A stretch of 64,000 nt of DNA, from positions 62,001 through 126,000 of the forward strand of contig CAIQBO010000049.1 in the NCBI GenBank assembly GCA_903870145.1. Direction: 5' to 3'. This DNA comes from an uncultured Burkholderiales bacterium. Lineage in GTDB: Bacteria; Pseudomonadota; Gammaproteobacteria; Burkholderiales; Burkholderiaceae_C. The notes beneath the pieces were generated by a model, which had not been told where the DNA came from, did no database searches, and saw nothing but the letters and a program-made list of their open reading frames with translations. Below, piece after piece: positions 34,464 to 43,315 of the stretch. How positions within the stretch are numbered: the stretch's first letter is position 1; each line of letters opens with the position of its first letter. The translations under genes were made by a program, and so were the position numbers.

Positions 34464-36098
34464 TCAAACTTCCTCCGCCGTCATGTCAATCGCCCCACAC
34501 GGGCACTCAGCAGCGCAAATACCGCAGCCTTTGCAGTAGTCGTAGTTAAAGGCAAAACCTATGCCTGGCCCAAGCTTCATGACAGCGTTGTCAGGGCAAA
34601 CGCCGTAGCAGTTGTCGCACTCAAAGCAATTGCCGCAACTGAGGCATCGTCGCGCTTCAAACAAGGCATTTTCTGCATTCAATCCCCCCTGCACTTCATC
34701 AAAGCTGCTGGTGCGCCGCGCCAAGTTGAGTTGGGGTTGTACGGTTTTGGGCGCATCGCTGTAGTACCACGGGTTCAGGCGCTCAAAGAGCGCAGGGGCA
34801 TGCTTGGCTGTGCCTTGCAGCGTCTGGCCTTGCAGCCATGCATGGACATGGCGCGCAGCACGCCGACCATGCCCCACTGCCACTGTGACGTTGCGGTCTG
34901 CTGGCACCATGTCACCCCCGGCAAAAAGGCCTGGATGACCCGTCATCATGGTGATGGGGTCCACCTGAACCACACCGTCTTTCAATTCAAGACCTTCAAC
35001 ATTTTCAAGCAGTGAGAGGTCTGCATCTTGTCCCAAGGCCAAGATCAGCGAGTCGGCCTCCAAGGTTTCAAATTCACCAGTGGGTTGGGGGTTGCCCTTT
35101 TCATCCAAGCGCATTTTCTCAATGGTCAAGGCACCTGCATCAGCCTGTTTGATGGTGCTGAGCCATTTGACCATCACGCCTTCCTCCAATGCTTCTTCAA
35201 CCTCGAAGTCGTGCGCTGGCATTTTCTCGCGTGTGCGGCGATAGACCACGATGGCCTGTGTTGCGCCCAAGCGTTTGGCGGTGCGGGCTACGTCCATGGC
35301 GGTGTTGCCGCCGCCATAGACCACCACACGGCGGCCCAGCATGGGTTTTTCTTCGCCCTCCATGGAGCGCAGCACAGCCACGGCATCCAAAATGCGGGAA
35401 GAGTCTTTGGCGGGGATGTAAGCCCGCTTGGCAATGTGCGCACCAACGGCTAAAAATGCCGCATCGAATGCGCCCTCTTTCATGGTTTGAGCCAAATCTG
35501 TGACTTTGGTGTTCAGTCGCACCGTGACACCCATGGCCACGATGCGCTGCATTTCTGCCTCCAGCACATCACGTGGCAATCGGTATTTTGGAATTCCAAA
35601 ACGCATCATGCCGCCCATTAAAGGGCCTGCTTCAAACACCGTCACAGCGTGTCCGAGGCGGCGAAGTTGATAGGCAGCTGACATGCCCGATGGGCCAGCG
35701 CCAACGATCAATACTTTTTTGCCACTCTCTTGCTGAGGTGGCTCAAAATGCCACGCTTGTTTGAGCGCTTGATCACCTAAAAAACGTTCAACCGAATTGA
35801 TGCCCACTGCCTCATCGAGCTTGCCTCGATTGCAGGCGCCCTCGCACGTGTGATAACAAACGCGGCCCATGATCGCAGGAAAGGGGTTGTCGTTGGTGAG
35901 CTTGCGCCAAGCTGCTTCATAGTTACCGCTTTCGGCATCAAACAACCAGCCTTGAATGTCTTCTCCAGCGGGACACTGCGCGTTGCACGGCGGCAAGCGG
36001 TCAACGTAGACAGGGCGCTCGGTGCGCCACGTTCCGGTTTTATTGGCCAGTGAGGAGCCTGGGTCCAGTGTGATAGCAAAGGGCTTTTGCATGGTCAT
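34464..36098 (-). CDS. NAD(P)H/ferredoxin-type oxidoreductase subunit (GltD-like with C-terminal 2x[4Fe-4S])
   Basis: A 544-residue protein. An N-terminal iron-sulfur domain has Cys38, Cys42, Cys81, Cys85 and Cys89. The FAD motif V-G-A-G-P-S-G is at 132-138, a second dinucleotide motif Y-G-G-G-N-T-A-M-D is near 260, and a ferredoxin-like tail (about 485-533) holds two [4Fe-4S] cysteine sets (C-x2-C-x2-C and C-K-G-C-G-I-C). It resembles glutamate synthase small subunit fused to PorD. It probably passes electrons from the 2-oxoacid oxidoreductase to NAD(P)+, or in reverse. The ATG overlaps the stop of the beta-subunit gene. Confidence 0.9.
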   Translation of the reverse strand: MTMQKPFAITLDPGSSLANKTGTWRTERPVYVDRLPPCNAQCPAGEDIQGWLFDAESGNYEAAWRKLTNDNPFPAIMGRVCYHTCEGACNRGKLDEAVGINSVERFLGDQALKQAWHFEPPQQESGKKVLIVGAGPSGMSAAYQLRRLGHAVTVFEAGPLMGGMMRFGIPKYRLPRDVLEAEMQRIVAMGVTVRLNTKVTDLAQTMKEGAFDAAFLAVGAHIAKRAYIPAKDSSRILDAVAVLRSMEGEEKPMLGRRVVVYGGGNTAMDVARTAKRLGATQAIVVYRRTREKMPAHDFEVEEALEEGVMVKWLSTIKQADAGALTIEKMRLDEKGNPQPTGEFETLEADSLILALGQDADLSLLENVEGLELKDGVVQVDPITMMTGHPGLFAGGDMVPADRNVTVAVGHGRRAARHVHAWLQGQTLQGTAKHAPALFERLNPWYYSDAPKTVQPQLNLARRTSSFDEVQGGLNAENALFEARRCLSCGNCFECDNCYGVCPDNAVMKLGPGIGFAFNYDYCKGCGICAAECPCGAIDMTAEEV

Positions 36099-37114
36099 GC
36101 GTGGACCTCCATGTCCAACAATTTAAAGCGTTCGATGTTGCGGTCGGCTTGGTCTTGAATATGGGCCACCATCTCCGGATGCGGGTGCGCACCAAACAGA
36201 TGGGCGAAGCGTTTTTGAAGTCGCAAGTAATTTTCGACCGGCACGCGGTGCCTTATTTTTTGAACATGGGTGACTTCCCCTTTTTCGGCTTCAAAGACTG
36301 GGAAAATACCGGTCTCACAGGCCAGCCTGGCCAACTTGATGGTGTCTTGGCTGGCCGCACCCCAGCCCAATGGGCAAGGCACCAAAATATGCAGATAGCG
36401 CGCACCGCGCAAGCTCATCGCGTGCGTGACTTTGGCTTCTAAGTCGTGCAAGTCTGCCACAGTGGCTGTGGCAACATACGCAATGTCATGGGCCATGGCA
36501 ATGCGCGGCAGATTTTTGCCTTGCCCAAACACTGCGCCAGGATGCGCTCCCACGGCCATGGTGGTGGCAGTGCGAGCAGCCGCCGGTGTGGCAGAGCTGC
36601 GCTGCACACCGGTGTTCATATAGGCCTCGTTGTCATAGCAGATGTAGAGCACGTCGTCGTTGCGCTCAAACATGCCCGACAAGCAGCCAAATCCAATGTC
36701 GGTGGTGCCACCATCACCGCCCTGTGCGATCACACGCACGTTGCTGTGCGCAAGGCCAGCTTTTTGGGCTTTTACCCTCAACGCCGCGGCAATGCCAGTG
36801 CCCACAGCTGCCGCGTTGCCAAAGAGGGAGTGGATCCAAGGCAGTTGCCAAGATGTTTCAGGGTAAGGCGTCGAAAAGACCTCCAAGCACCCCGTTGCAT
36901 TGGCAGCGATCAGTTGACCGTTTGTGGCACGCATGGCTGCGTCGACTGCGTAGCGTGCGCCCAGCGCTTCGCCACAACCTTGACAGGCGCGGTGGCCGGA
37001 GTTCAATGAGTTGCTGCGCTCTGTGGACGATTGCACACTGCGCTGCTCGGGTGTCAGCAACCTGTTGCCCACAGTGAATGTGCCGGTTTGGTAAAACTTG
37101 ATAGGCTGCGTCAT
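36095..37114 (-). CDS. 2-Oxoacid:ferredoxin oxidoreductase, beta (TPP-binding) subunit
   Basis: A 339-residue subunit. Cys44 and Cys47 in A-C-Q-G-C-G-E-A-L and Cys76 in G-C-L-E-V-F are [4Fe-4S] ligands. The thiamine diphosphate motif runs from G-D-G-G-T-T-D-I-G (133-141) to D-N-E-A-Y-M-N-T-G (161-169). The ATG at 37112-37114 starts one base after the alpha-subunit stop. It oxidises a 2-oxoacid (pyruvate, 2-oxoglutarate or an aromatic one) to acyl-CoA and reduces ferredoxin. Confidence 0.93.
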   Translation of the reverse strand: MTQPIKFYQTGTFTVGNRLLTPEQRSVQSSTERSNSLNSGHRACQGCGEALGARYAVDAAMRATNGQLIAANATGCLEVFSTPYPETSWQLPWIHSLFGNAAAVGTGIAAALRVKAQKAGLAHSNVRVIAQGGDGGTTDIGFGCLSGMFERNDDVLYICYDNEAYMNTGVQRSSATPAAARTATTMAVGAHPGAVFGQGKNLPRIAMAHDIAYVATATVADLHDLEAKVTHAMSLRGARYLHILVPCPLGWGAASQDTIKLARLACETGIFPVFEAEKGEVTHVQKIRHRVPVENYLRLQKRFAHLFGAHPHPEMVAHIQDQADRNIERFKLLDMEVHA

Positions 37115-37115
37115 A

Positions 37116-38369
37116 TTAGGCCACCTTCGCGGCAATGGCGCCTACATCGCGCAGCAAGTTCTCTGCAATCGGCCCGCTTCGTCGCATCTGTGCTTCCCGT
37201 TCGAGTTGCCGATTGACAATGCGCCAGTCCAAGTCCATGAAAGACAAGCTTTCGAGCTGACCGTCAATGGCTTGGCGCAGCGTGCGGTGCAATGAGGCTT
37301 TGGTGATTGCGCGGCCCCCTAATCCTGCGACCACGGTGCAAACGCTTTGATCAAAGCCCGACAAGGCCAAGCGCACATCGGTGGAGACCACGCCGCCTAA
37401 GCCCACTGAAAAACTTTTCTCCAGAACCACAACACGTTTGGTTTGCGCCAAGGCCTCACGCACTGCAGCCAAAGGGAAAGGTCGAAATGATTGAATGCCT
37501 AACACGCCGATAGAAATACCATCAGAACGCATTTCATCCACCGCGTCTTGTAAAGTGCCCAGCACGGAACCCAAGGCCACCACGATGGTCTGCGCGCCTT
37601 GCGTTTGATAGGACCGCACCAAACCCCCTGAGACTCTGCCAAAGCGCTGCGCAAATTCGTCTGCAATGCGCGGAATGTGGTCCAAGGCAGTCAACTGCTT
37701 GGCGTGCGCCAAGTAACGCACTTCCATGAATGCTTCGGGCCCCACCATGGCGCCGATGGAGACAGGCTCTGAGGGGTCGAGCACTTGTCTGGGCTCATAG
37801 GGGGGCAAGAACGCATCAACCTCGCTTTGTGTGGGCATGTCCACGCGCTCGTACGCATGCGTCAAAATAAAACCATCCATGCACACCATGACGGGCATCG
37901 ACAGCTCTTCGGCCAGCTTGAAGGCCTGAATGTGAAGGTCTAGCGCTTCTTGGTTGCTTTGTGCAAAAAGTTGAATCCAACCACAATCGCGTTGGCTCAT
38001 AGAGTCGCTGTGGTCATTCCAAATATTGATCGGCGCACCAATGGCCCGATTGGCCACCGTCATCACGATGGGCAAGCCCAAGCCCGAGGCGTTAAACACC
38101 GCCTCGGTCATGAACAACAGCCCTTGGCTGGCCGTGGCTGTGTAAGTGCGTGCGCCAGTGGCCGATGAGCCGATGGCCACACTCATGGCGGCGAATTCAC
38201 TTTCTACATTGATGAATTCACAAGGGGTCAATGAACCGTTTTTCACCAGCTCGCCCAGTCCTTCCACAATGTGCGTTTGAGGTGAGATGGGATAGGCACA
38301 AATCACATCAGGGCGCGCCAGCGCCACTGCTTGGGCCACCGCCAAAGAGCCTTCAATTTGTTTGAGCAT
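37116..38369 (-). CDS. 2-Oxoacid:ferredoxin oxidoreductase, alpha subunit
   Basis: A 417-residue subunit. C-A-Y-P-I-S-P-Q-T near 25, E-S-E-F-A-A near 53, T-A-T-A-S-Q-G-L near 73 and G-A-P-I-N-I-W-N-D near 106 are PorA hallmarks. The ATG at 38367-38369 has GGAGGAGG upstream. It overlaps the end of the gamma-subunit gene by 17 bases. The 39 extra residues of the longer frame are basic and unlike PorA. It contributes to the TPP site and CoA binding. Confidence 0.93.
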   Translation of the reverse strand: MLKQIEGSLAVAQAVALARPDVICAYPISPQTHIVEGLGELVKNGSLTPCEFINVESEFAAMSVAIGSSATGARTYTATASQGLLFMTEAVFNASGLGLPIVMTVANRAIGAPINIWNDHSDSMSQRDCGWIQLFAQSNQEALDLHIQAFKLAEELSMPVMVCMDGFILTHAYERVDMPTQSEVDAFLPPYEPRQVLDPSEPVSIGAMVGPEAFMEVRYLAHAKQLTALDHIPRIADEFAQRFGRVSGGLVRSYQTQGAQTIVVALGSVLGTLQDAVDEMRSDGISIGVLGIQSFRPFPLAAVREALAQTKRVVVLEKSFSVGLGGVVSTDVRLALSGFDQSVCTVVAGLGGRAITKASLHRTLRQAIDGQLESLSFMDLDWRIVNRQLEREAQMRRSGPIAENLLRDVGAIAAKVA

Positions 38370-38943
38370 GTTGCGCCTCCTCCATAGCCTGTTTGACGTA
38401 GCCAAATGCCTCACTGGCCGCAGCGATATTGCCTTGTGCCACTTTGCCGCTGAATTTTTTTCGGATGGCATCCGAAACAGTTTCAAGAGAAATCAATCCA
38501 GACAAAGCCGCAAAGCCACCCAGCATCACCGCATTGGGCAAGGGCCTACCCAAGTGCTTCATGGCCATTTCTGTTGCAGGAACAGTGATCAGTCGCTCGG
38601 CCATGTAGCGCTGCTCCATCTCGGCCAGGCCCAAGTCATGAAAACTGAGCTTGCTGTTGATCAGCACAAAGCCGTCGAGCTTCAAACCTTGGAATATGTC
38701 AACTTGGTGCAGCAGCGTCGGGTCTTGCACAATCAAGACATCGGGCGCCAAAATGGGTTCCCGCAGACGAATTTCGTGGTCATCGATTCGGCAAAATGCC
38801 ACCACCGGTGCGCCTGTGCGCTCAGACCCAAAGCTTGGAAATGCTTGCGCATGGCGGCCTTGCGCAAAGGCTGCGATCGATAGCATTTCTGCTGCAGTGA
38901 CCACGCCTTGGCCGCCCCGGCCGTGTATTCGAATTTGCAGCAT
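38353..38943 (-). CDS. 2-Oxoacid:ferredoxin oxidoreductase, gamma subunit
   Basis: A 196-residue subunit with the PorG opening I-R-I-H-G-R-G-G-Q-G-V-V-T-A-A near residues 4-17. Y-x-x-x-R-L-I-T-V-P-A-T near 115 and N-A-V-M-L-G-G-F-A-A-L near 137 also fit. CAGGAG lies about 9 bases before the ATG. It is the first gene of the gamma-alpha-beta-NAD(P)H subunit operon. The FNR-type promoter upstream suggests expression at low oxygen. Confidence 0.92.
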   Translation of the reverse strand: MLQIRIHGRGGQGVVTAAEMLSIAAFAQGRHAQAFPSFGSERTGAPVVAFCRIDDHEIRLREPILAPDVLIVQDPTLLHQVDIFQGLKLDGFVLINSKLSFHDLGLAEMEQRYMAERLITVPATEMAMKHLGRPLPNAVMLGGFAALSGLISLETVSDAIRKKFSGKVAQGNIAAASEAFGYVKQAMEEAQHAQTN

Positions 38944-38977
38944 GAAACGATCTCCTGTCAGTGCACGCCAGCTTCGA

Positions 38978-39019
38978 ATTGTTCAATCAAGCAGGTGCAT
39001 AGACATTGACCCAAATCAA
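38978..39019 (-). promoter_or_regulatory. FNR/ANR-type class II promoter for the 2-oxoacid:ferredoxin oxidoreductase operon
   Basis: On the minus strand TTGAT-TTGG-GTCAA at 39006-39019 matches the FNR consensus at 9 of 10 positions. A -10-like AACAAT lies at 38978-38983. The predicted transcription start near 38971 is 41.5 bases from the box centre, exactly the class II spacing. The box centre is about 70 bases from the gamma-subunit ATG, as at the beta-CASP nuclease gene. Confidence 0.65.
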
Positions 39020-39020
39020 A

Positions 39021-40178
39021 TCAACGAGAGAGTGCAGACTTCCAATCGCGAAACACATCCAGGTCGACCCCATCTGGGTAATTGAGCAAGCCCGGGGTAA
39101 AACCCTTCTTGCCTTTTTCACCGTATTGCCAAATGATGGCTTTGGTTTTTCTGTCGACCACGATCACTCGGTCGTTCAAATCGTCCACGATCAAGATGTC
39201 GCCTGTATCGGGTAATTCACGCGCAATGGAGCAATGGTCTAAACTGGCCTCGCCTTCTTTGACAAAATATTCCCAAGTGATTTTGCGTGTAGCGGGGTCA
39301 AAAATAACCACTCGGCCAGGCTTGGTAAAGTCAGCCACGATCACTTGTTTGCCATCGACCGTGGGAAAGGCATCTGAAGGGTAGCGAATATTGGGCGCAG
39401 ACACGCTCCAGACAACTTTACCCTCACGCGTGATGCGAGAGATTTTGGCGTCGGTAATTTCAGAGACCAAAATATCACCATTTTCAAGCGGCGTTGCGCC
39501 ATTGGGGTAAGCCAATTCAGTGGGTGGATTGTGTTTGCATTTACCCGGCGTGCCCCATTGCGTCAAAATTTTGTTGTCCTTCGGGTTGATGATCAATACA
39601 CGGCAGTTGCGAATGTCGGCCGTTAAAAAATTGCCATCTGCGAGCAGGTGCGCATCATCCGGGTAATTGAGCAGTCCAGCCCCTTTGCCTCGGGTATCAG
39701 GCACGCCATACGTCCAAGTGATTTGGCGGGACTCATAGTCAACGATGTGAACGTCAAAGTTGTCCTCTTCGCTGACTGCCAACTGCTTCCCATCAGCTGA
39801 AAAGTTGACATCCTCGTTGCCACGATAAAGCTTCAAGCTAGGCGATGGAAATTCCCAAATTATTTTTTTATCAGGCGCAATTTCAATCAATCGGTTATTG
39901 CGTCTGTCTGCAATCACGATGGGGTATGGCAAAGGCTTGCCCCATGAAGCAACGGGCTTGGATCGATTGCCAGTGACAGGAGGAATTTTGGGAAGCACCG
40001 CGCCACTTGAGACTTGGCCTGCGCCCAACATCTCTGGTGTCACGGTAACCGCCAAGCCTGTCTCGCTATTGGGCTTGGCTGGCTTTTGCGCTTTGCTTAT
40101 CAAGGGGATCGACAAGCCTAGCACTATCAATATGGCGATCGAGCAAGCGGATTGAGAAAAATTTGTGATTTTTTTCAT
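39021..40178 (-). CDS. Exported NHL/PQQ-like beta-propeller protein
   Basis: A 385-residue protein with a signal peptide (hydrophobic residues about 12-30, ending I-S-K-A-Q). Repeats about 45 residues long follow, such as I-V-I-A-D-R-R-N-N-R-L-I-E-I, L-T-A-D-I-R-N-C-R-V-L-I-I and I-V-D-D-L-N-D-R-V-I-V-V; each marks a blade of a propeller. Blades often end with a W-x-Y/F pattern. No catalytic residues are evident, so it may be a binding or scaffolding protein. It lies just upstream of the FNR-type promoter on the same strand. Confidence 0.78.
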   Translation of the reverse strand: MKKITNFSQSACSIAILIVLGLSIPLISKAQKPAKPNSETGLAVTVTPEMLGAGQVSSGAVLPKIPPVTGNRSKPVASWGKPLPYPIVIADRRNNRLIEIAPDKKIIWEFPSPSLKLYRGNEDVNFSADGKQLAVSEEDNFDVHIVDYESRQITWTYGVPDTRGKGAGLLNYPDDAHLLADGNFLTADIRNCRVLIINPKDNKILTQWGTPGKCKHNPPTELAYPNGATPLENGDILVSEITDAKISRITREGKVVWSVSAPNIRYPSDAFPTVDGKQVIVADFTKPGRVVIFDPATRKITWEYFVKEGEASLDHCSIARELPDTGDILIVDDLNDRVIVVDRKTKAIIWQYGEKGKKGFTPGLLNYPDGVDLDVFRDWKSALSR

Positions 40179-40210
40179 GGGTTATTTGTCATAGATTTTT
40201 ATGGAATGGC

Positions 40211-40912
40211 TTACTGATTTTCAAAAATGATGCGCTTGTTCAAGGCCTGCACAGGTCGCGCGTTGTCAGCAAATTTAGATTTGTAAAGGGCCAGTTGTGC
40301 CGGCGATATTTCAACTGGCATGTTCATGACAATCCATTCCACGCCCTCTGTACACGGCGCAGAAGTCAAAGAACCGGTGTAACGGTAATAAGCTCGTGAC
40401 TCGGGCAGCAAGGTATTGGGGTCGATGCTTATTTTTTCGTGACCATGGTCGCCATCGGCCCTGCCAGGGATCAGTGGCATCAGCGCGCTCAATGCTTGAT
40501 TTTTCGCTCCTACACGAAACAACACAACCAACGCCAGAAGTTGCCCAGAGTCACTCTTGTGCAGCAAATGCGCAGACATGGGGAACTCTTCACCCCCGAT
40601 GCGATCTCCCCCGGGTGTGTGGAAGTGAAACTGGTAGAGCCGGAACTTTTGGCTTCCGATTTTCAACTGGCTGCCAGAGGCCAGGCGCACCCGTACCGTA
40701 TGCCCATCATTGGCTATTTTCAGGGGCGAAGCATGGTAGTCAAACTGCAAGGGCATTGCACTTTTGTGCATTGGCCCCTCGATGTTGATGGGCGACTGGG
40801 CTTTGCCTGTCTCGCACAACGAAGCACTGCTTGTGATGGCCATCATCAACCATGGCAAGACACACGATCTCAGGATACTGCGTTTGGAGAATAACGAATG
40901 TTGGCTAATCAC
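40211..40912 (-). CDS. Alpha-class carbonic anhydrase
   Basis: A 233-residue exported enzyme. The signal peptide runs to about residue 30. The zinc ligands are His96, His98 and His115 (F-H-F-H and A-H-L-L-H). Q-S-P-I-N-I is at 39-44, the proton-shuttle histidine is His71 in N-D-G-H, and G-S-L-T-S-A-P-C-T-E-G is the active-site threonine loop. It hydrates CO2 in the periplasm. The usual W-x-Y region before C-x-T-G-K is absent, so the N terminus is shorter than typical. The start is GTG at 40910-40912, with only a weak ribosome-binding site. Confidence 0.9.
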   Translation of the reverse strand: MISQHSLFSKRSILRSCVLPWLMMAITSSASLCETGKAQSPINIEGPMHKSAMPLQFDYHASPLKIANDGHTVRVRLASGSQLKIGSQKFRLYQFHFHTPGGDRIGGEEFPMSAHLLHKSDSGQLLALVVLFRVGAKNQALSALMPLIPGRADGDHGHEKISIDPNTLLPESRAYYRYTGSLTSAPCTEGVEWIVMNMPVEISPAQLALYKSKFADNARPVQALNKRIIFENQ

Positions 40913-41035
40913 TCGCCAAGTCTAGAGACTGGACTGCATGAAAAACTTGCTCAATGTCAATGAAAGTCGGATTTGATCGGACGGACAGCTGGCGGATATT
41001 TCACACTCCACTGTGATAGTGGCTTGCCGTGAAAA

Positions 41036-42334
41036 TTACCAAGCCCCGTACCGATTCACAATCCCCCGCCACAAAGCATCGCGCTCAGCGCCCAAGTGAT
41101 GGCCACTGGCATCGCCCGATGCGTCTTTGCCCACGGCCATGTGAACCACCACCAGCTGTAGCTCGGGGTCGACCATGATGGCCTGCCCATAAACACCCAG
41201 CAGCACAAACCTGCGGTGACTGCCTGGCAGCAACCAAGTCTGTAAGCCATAGCCCAAATAGGTGCTGCCTTTGTTGCGCATCTGCCCTGGCCTGAAAGCT
41301 TGTGGCTGAAGGGAGGCTTGCGTCATGCGCAAAAGATAGTCGCGCGAAACGACAGCTTGCTCACCTCGCCGTCCATCGTTGGCCATCATCCAACCCAAAC
41401 GGGCATAGTCCAAGACAGTGGCGTTGAAATTACCGCCAGCCAATTCAGTTTGGTCAATGGGGTTGGTCAGCCATGTCGCTTTTGACTGAGCGCCCATGGG
41501 TTGCCAGATTTTTTCGCCAATGTATTTGCACAGCGTTTGCCCTGTTGCGGCTCGCAAGACCAAGCCCAACATTTGAGTCTCTGCGCTGGCATAGTTGAAC
41601 TGCACGCCCTGCTCTGCCGCGCGTTCGCTGACCACTTTGGCGCCAGCGGCTGCGCCACTTTGCCGAATGGTTCGGTTAAACCGTGCGTGGTCATCTTTGC
41701 CCGAATAATCTTCTACAAACTGTGCTCCCGAAGCCATGCGCATGAGGTTGATCAACTGGGTCTGCCCGTAAAGCGTTCCTGCAAGTTGGGGCTCGTAGGT
41801 CTGCGCCGTGTCTTCCAGCGATTTGATCAAGCCCTCTTCCAATGCTTTGCCAATGCCCAATGCAACAATGGTCTTGGCCATGGAGTTGGACAGCATCCGG
41901 TCATCTGGCTTTCGCTCGTAGTTCATGCGCTGCGCCACCACCTGGCCATCTTTCACCACCACGACTGCACTGGCTCGCTGCCTTTGCATGTAATCGTCCA
42001 AGGTCCAATTGCGGCCCTGAAAACGGTACTCCAAGGTCGTCTCAACTTTGGCAACGGGCAGTGACAGCGGGTTGGCTGAGGGCTCCAACACGCAGTGGGG
42101 CGACAAGCGGTCCATGCCGCTGAAAGAGCCAACACGGTATGGCTCCCAAAATGCTTGCGACAGATGGGGCGCGATCGGATAGGACTTGGACTTGCCCAGA
42201 AGCTCTTCATCAGGAGCACTCCAGGCCACAGGAATCGAGCTTGCCCCAAGCGCGATTAAGATGCAAGCTGTTCTGATTTTTTGCTTTGGAAGGTGTTTCC
42301 AGCCCCAGATCTCTTTACTTTTAGACATCATCAT
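41036..42334 (-). CDS. Serine hydrolase of the beta-lactamase/class C family
   Basis: A 432-residue exported protein. The signal peptide is near residues 18-40. The catalytic S-M-A-K lies at 151-154, followed by a Y-A-S motif near 251. This is the S-x-x-K/Y-x-S pair of class C beta-lactamases and esterases. Without a clear third K-T-G box I cannot call it a beta-lactamase; an esterase or D-aminopeptidase-like activity is equally likely. It is monocistronic on the minus strand. Confidence 0.85.
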   Translation of the reverse strand: MMMSKSKEIWGWKHLPKQKIRTACILIALGASSIPVAWSAPDEELLGKSKSYPIAPHLSQAFWEPYRVGSFSGMDRLSPHCVLEPSANPLSLPVAKVETTLEYRFQGRNWTLDDYMQRQRASAVVVVKDGQVVAQRMNYERKPDDRMLSNSMAKTIVALGIGKALEEGLIKSLEDTAQTYEPQLAGTLYGQTQLINLMRMASGAQFVEDYSGKDDHARFNRTIRQSGAAAGAKVVSERAAEQGVQFNYASAETQMLGLVLRAATGQTLCKYIGEKIWQPMGAQSKATWLTNPIDQTELAGGNFNATVLDYARLGWMMANDGRRGEQAVVSRDYLLRMTQASLQPQAFRPGQMRNKGSTYLGYGLQTWLLPGSHRRFVLLGVYGQAIMVDPELQLVVVHMAVGKDASGDASGHHLGAERDALWRGIVNRYGAW

Positions 42335-42443
42335 TTTGTGTGTGCTTGGTCAAACCAAATTGTGACTCATAGTCAGTGTATTCGCTCATTTGGGAAAACG
42401 CATGAAATTTAAGGTAATCTGCCATCTCTCACTCAGGATTTTT

Positions 42444-42668
42444 ATGTCAATTCCGAAAAGACTTGTGCTCTTGGCCTTGGCTTTCACGCCTTTTTTGCTG
42501 GCTTGCAAAAGTGAAGTTGAAAAGTGCACGGAGGCACTGGTCAAGCCCAAAGCTTCTTATTACAAAGATCAAGATAAGAGCAATGCCGATGCCAATTCGC
42601 GCATGTGGGCAACCTATGAGGCAGATCGAGCCGCCTGTCTGAAGGATAAACCCGTTCAGCAAAAATAA
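42444..42668 (+). CDS. Small lipoprotein
   Basis: A 74-residue protein from the ATG at 42444-42446, with AGGA about 6 bases upstream. It begins with a lipoprotein signal ending in L-L-A-C (lipobox), followed by K-S-E-V-E-K-C and a short helical, lysine-rich tail. A second cysteine pair at C-T-E-A and A-A-C-L could form a disulfide. The frame opens 18 codons earlier, but that part is not signal-like. No homologue is recognised. Confidence 0.68.
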   Translation: MSIPKRLVLLALAFTPFLLACKSEVEKCTEALVKPKASYYKDQDKSNADANSRMWATYEADRAACLKDKPVQQK

Positions 42669-42723
42669 ATACAATGGCATCGGCTTGATGCCTACCCGTT
42701 CAACCCATCCAGAAAGTCAAGTC

Positions 42724-43302
42724 ATGTCCTTGATCGAAATTCGCAAACGAAGTCTCGTGATTGAAACCACTTACCACGAGGGCGGCCCTGTCACTGACAC
42801 ACCCTTGCGATTGGCAGCTGCATGTGCGGTGATTCGCAATCCTTACGCAGGCCGGTATGAGCCTGACCTGATGCCCTTCATGGCCGAGCTTCGAAGCCTG
42901 GGCACCTTGCTAGCACAGGAGTTGGTCGACACCTTGGGCAAAGACAAGATTGAGGTTTACAGCAAAGCTGCCATCGTGGGTGTAGACGGTGAAATGGAAC
43001 ACGGCGCAGTGTGGCATGAAGCCGGTGGCTGGGCCATGCGCAGCGTGCTGGGCGAGCCCAAAGCCATGGTGCCTGCTTCCAAGGCAGTGGCCAGCGCTGG
43101 CTACCGTTTGATGGTGCCGGTGCACTATATCCATGCCTCTTATGTGCGCAGTCATTTCAACGGCATTGAAGTGGGCATGCAAGATGCACCCAGGCCCAAA
43201 GAGATTTTATTTGCACTGGTCATGGGCACTGGCGGCCGAATTCATTCTCGCCTGGGCGGATTGACCAAAGAGAATGTCACCGTCCACGATGGCCAGCGCT
43301 AA
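42724..43302 (+). CDS. Amino acid synthesis family protein (AA_synth, PF06684), copy A
   Basis: A 192-residue protein. It matches the family by the middle blocks V-I-R-N-P-Y-A-G-R-Y near 43, S-K-A-A-I-V-G near 92 and H-G-A-V-W-H-E near 104. A second copy lies at 52220-52804 inside the large operon. The ATG at 42724-42726 gives the family length; the frame begins 13 codons earlier. The biochemical role of the family is unknown. It faces the NicB-like gene tail-to-tail, and presence of two copies around this operon suggests that both serve the same pathway. Confidence 0.85.
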   Translation: MSLIEIRKRSLVIETTYHEGGPVTDTPLRLAAACAVIRNPYAGRYEPDLMPFMAELRSLGTLLAQELVDTLGKDKIEVYSKAAIVGVDGEMEHGAVWHEAGGWAMRSVLGEPKAMVPASKAVASAGYRLMVPVHYIHASYVRSHFNGIEVGMQDAPRPKEILFALVMGTGGRIHSRLGGLTKENVTVHDGQR

Positions 43303-43315
43303 ACCGTTCTCTGAC

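Noticed and set aside
41008-41022. Hairpin CCACT-GTGAT-AGTGG downstream of the serine hydrolase gene
   Set aside because: Five-base stem and no T-run; may be chance.
42363-42375. Inverted repeat TGACT-CAT-AGTCA upstream of the small lipoprotein gene
   Set aside because: Five-base arms are within chance expectation for a region this size and no second copy was found.
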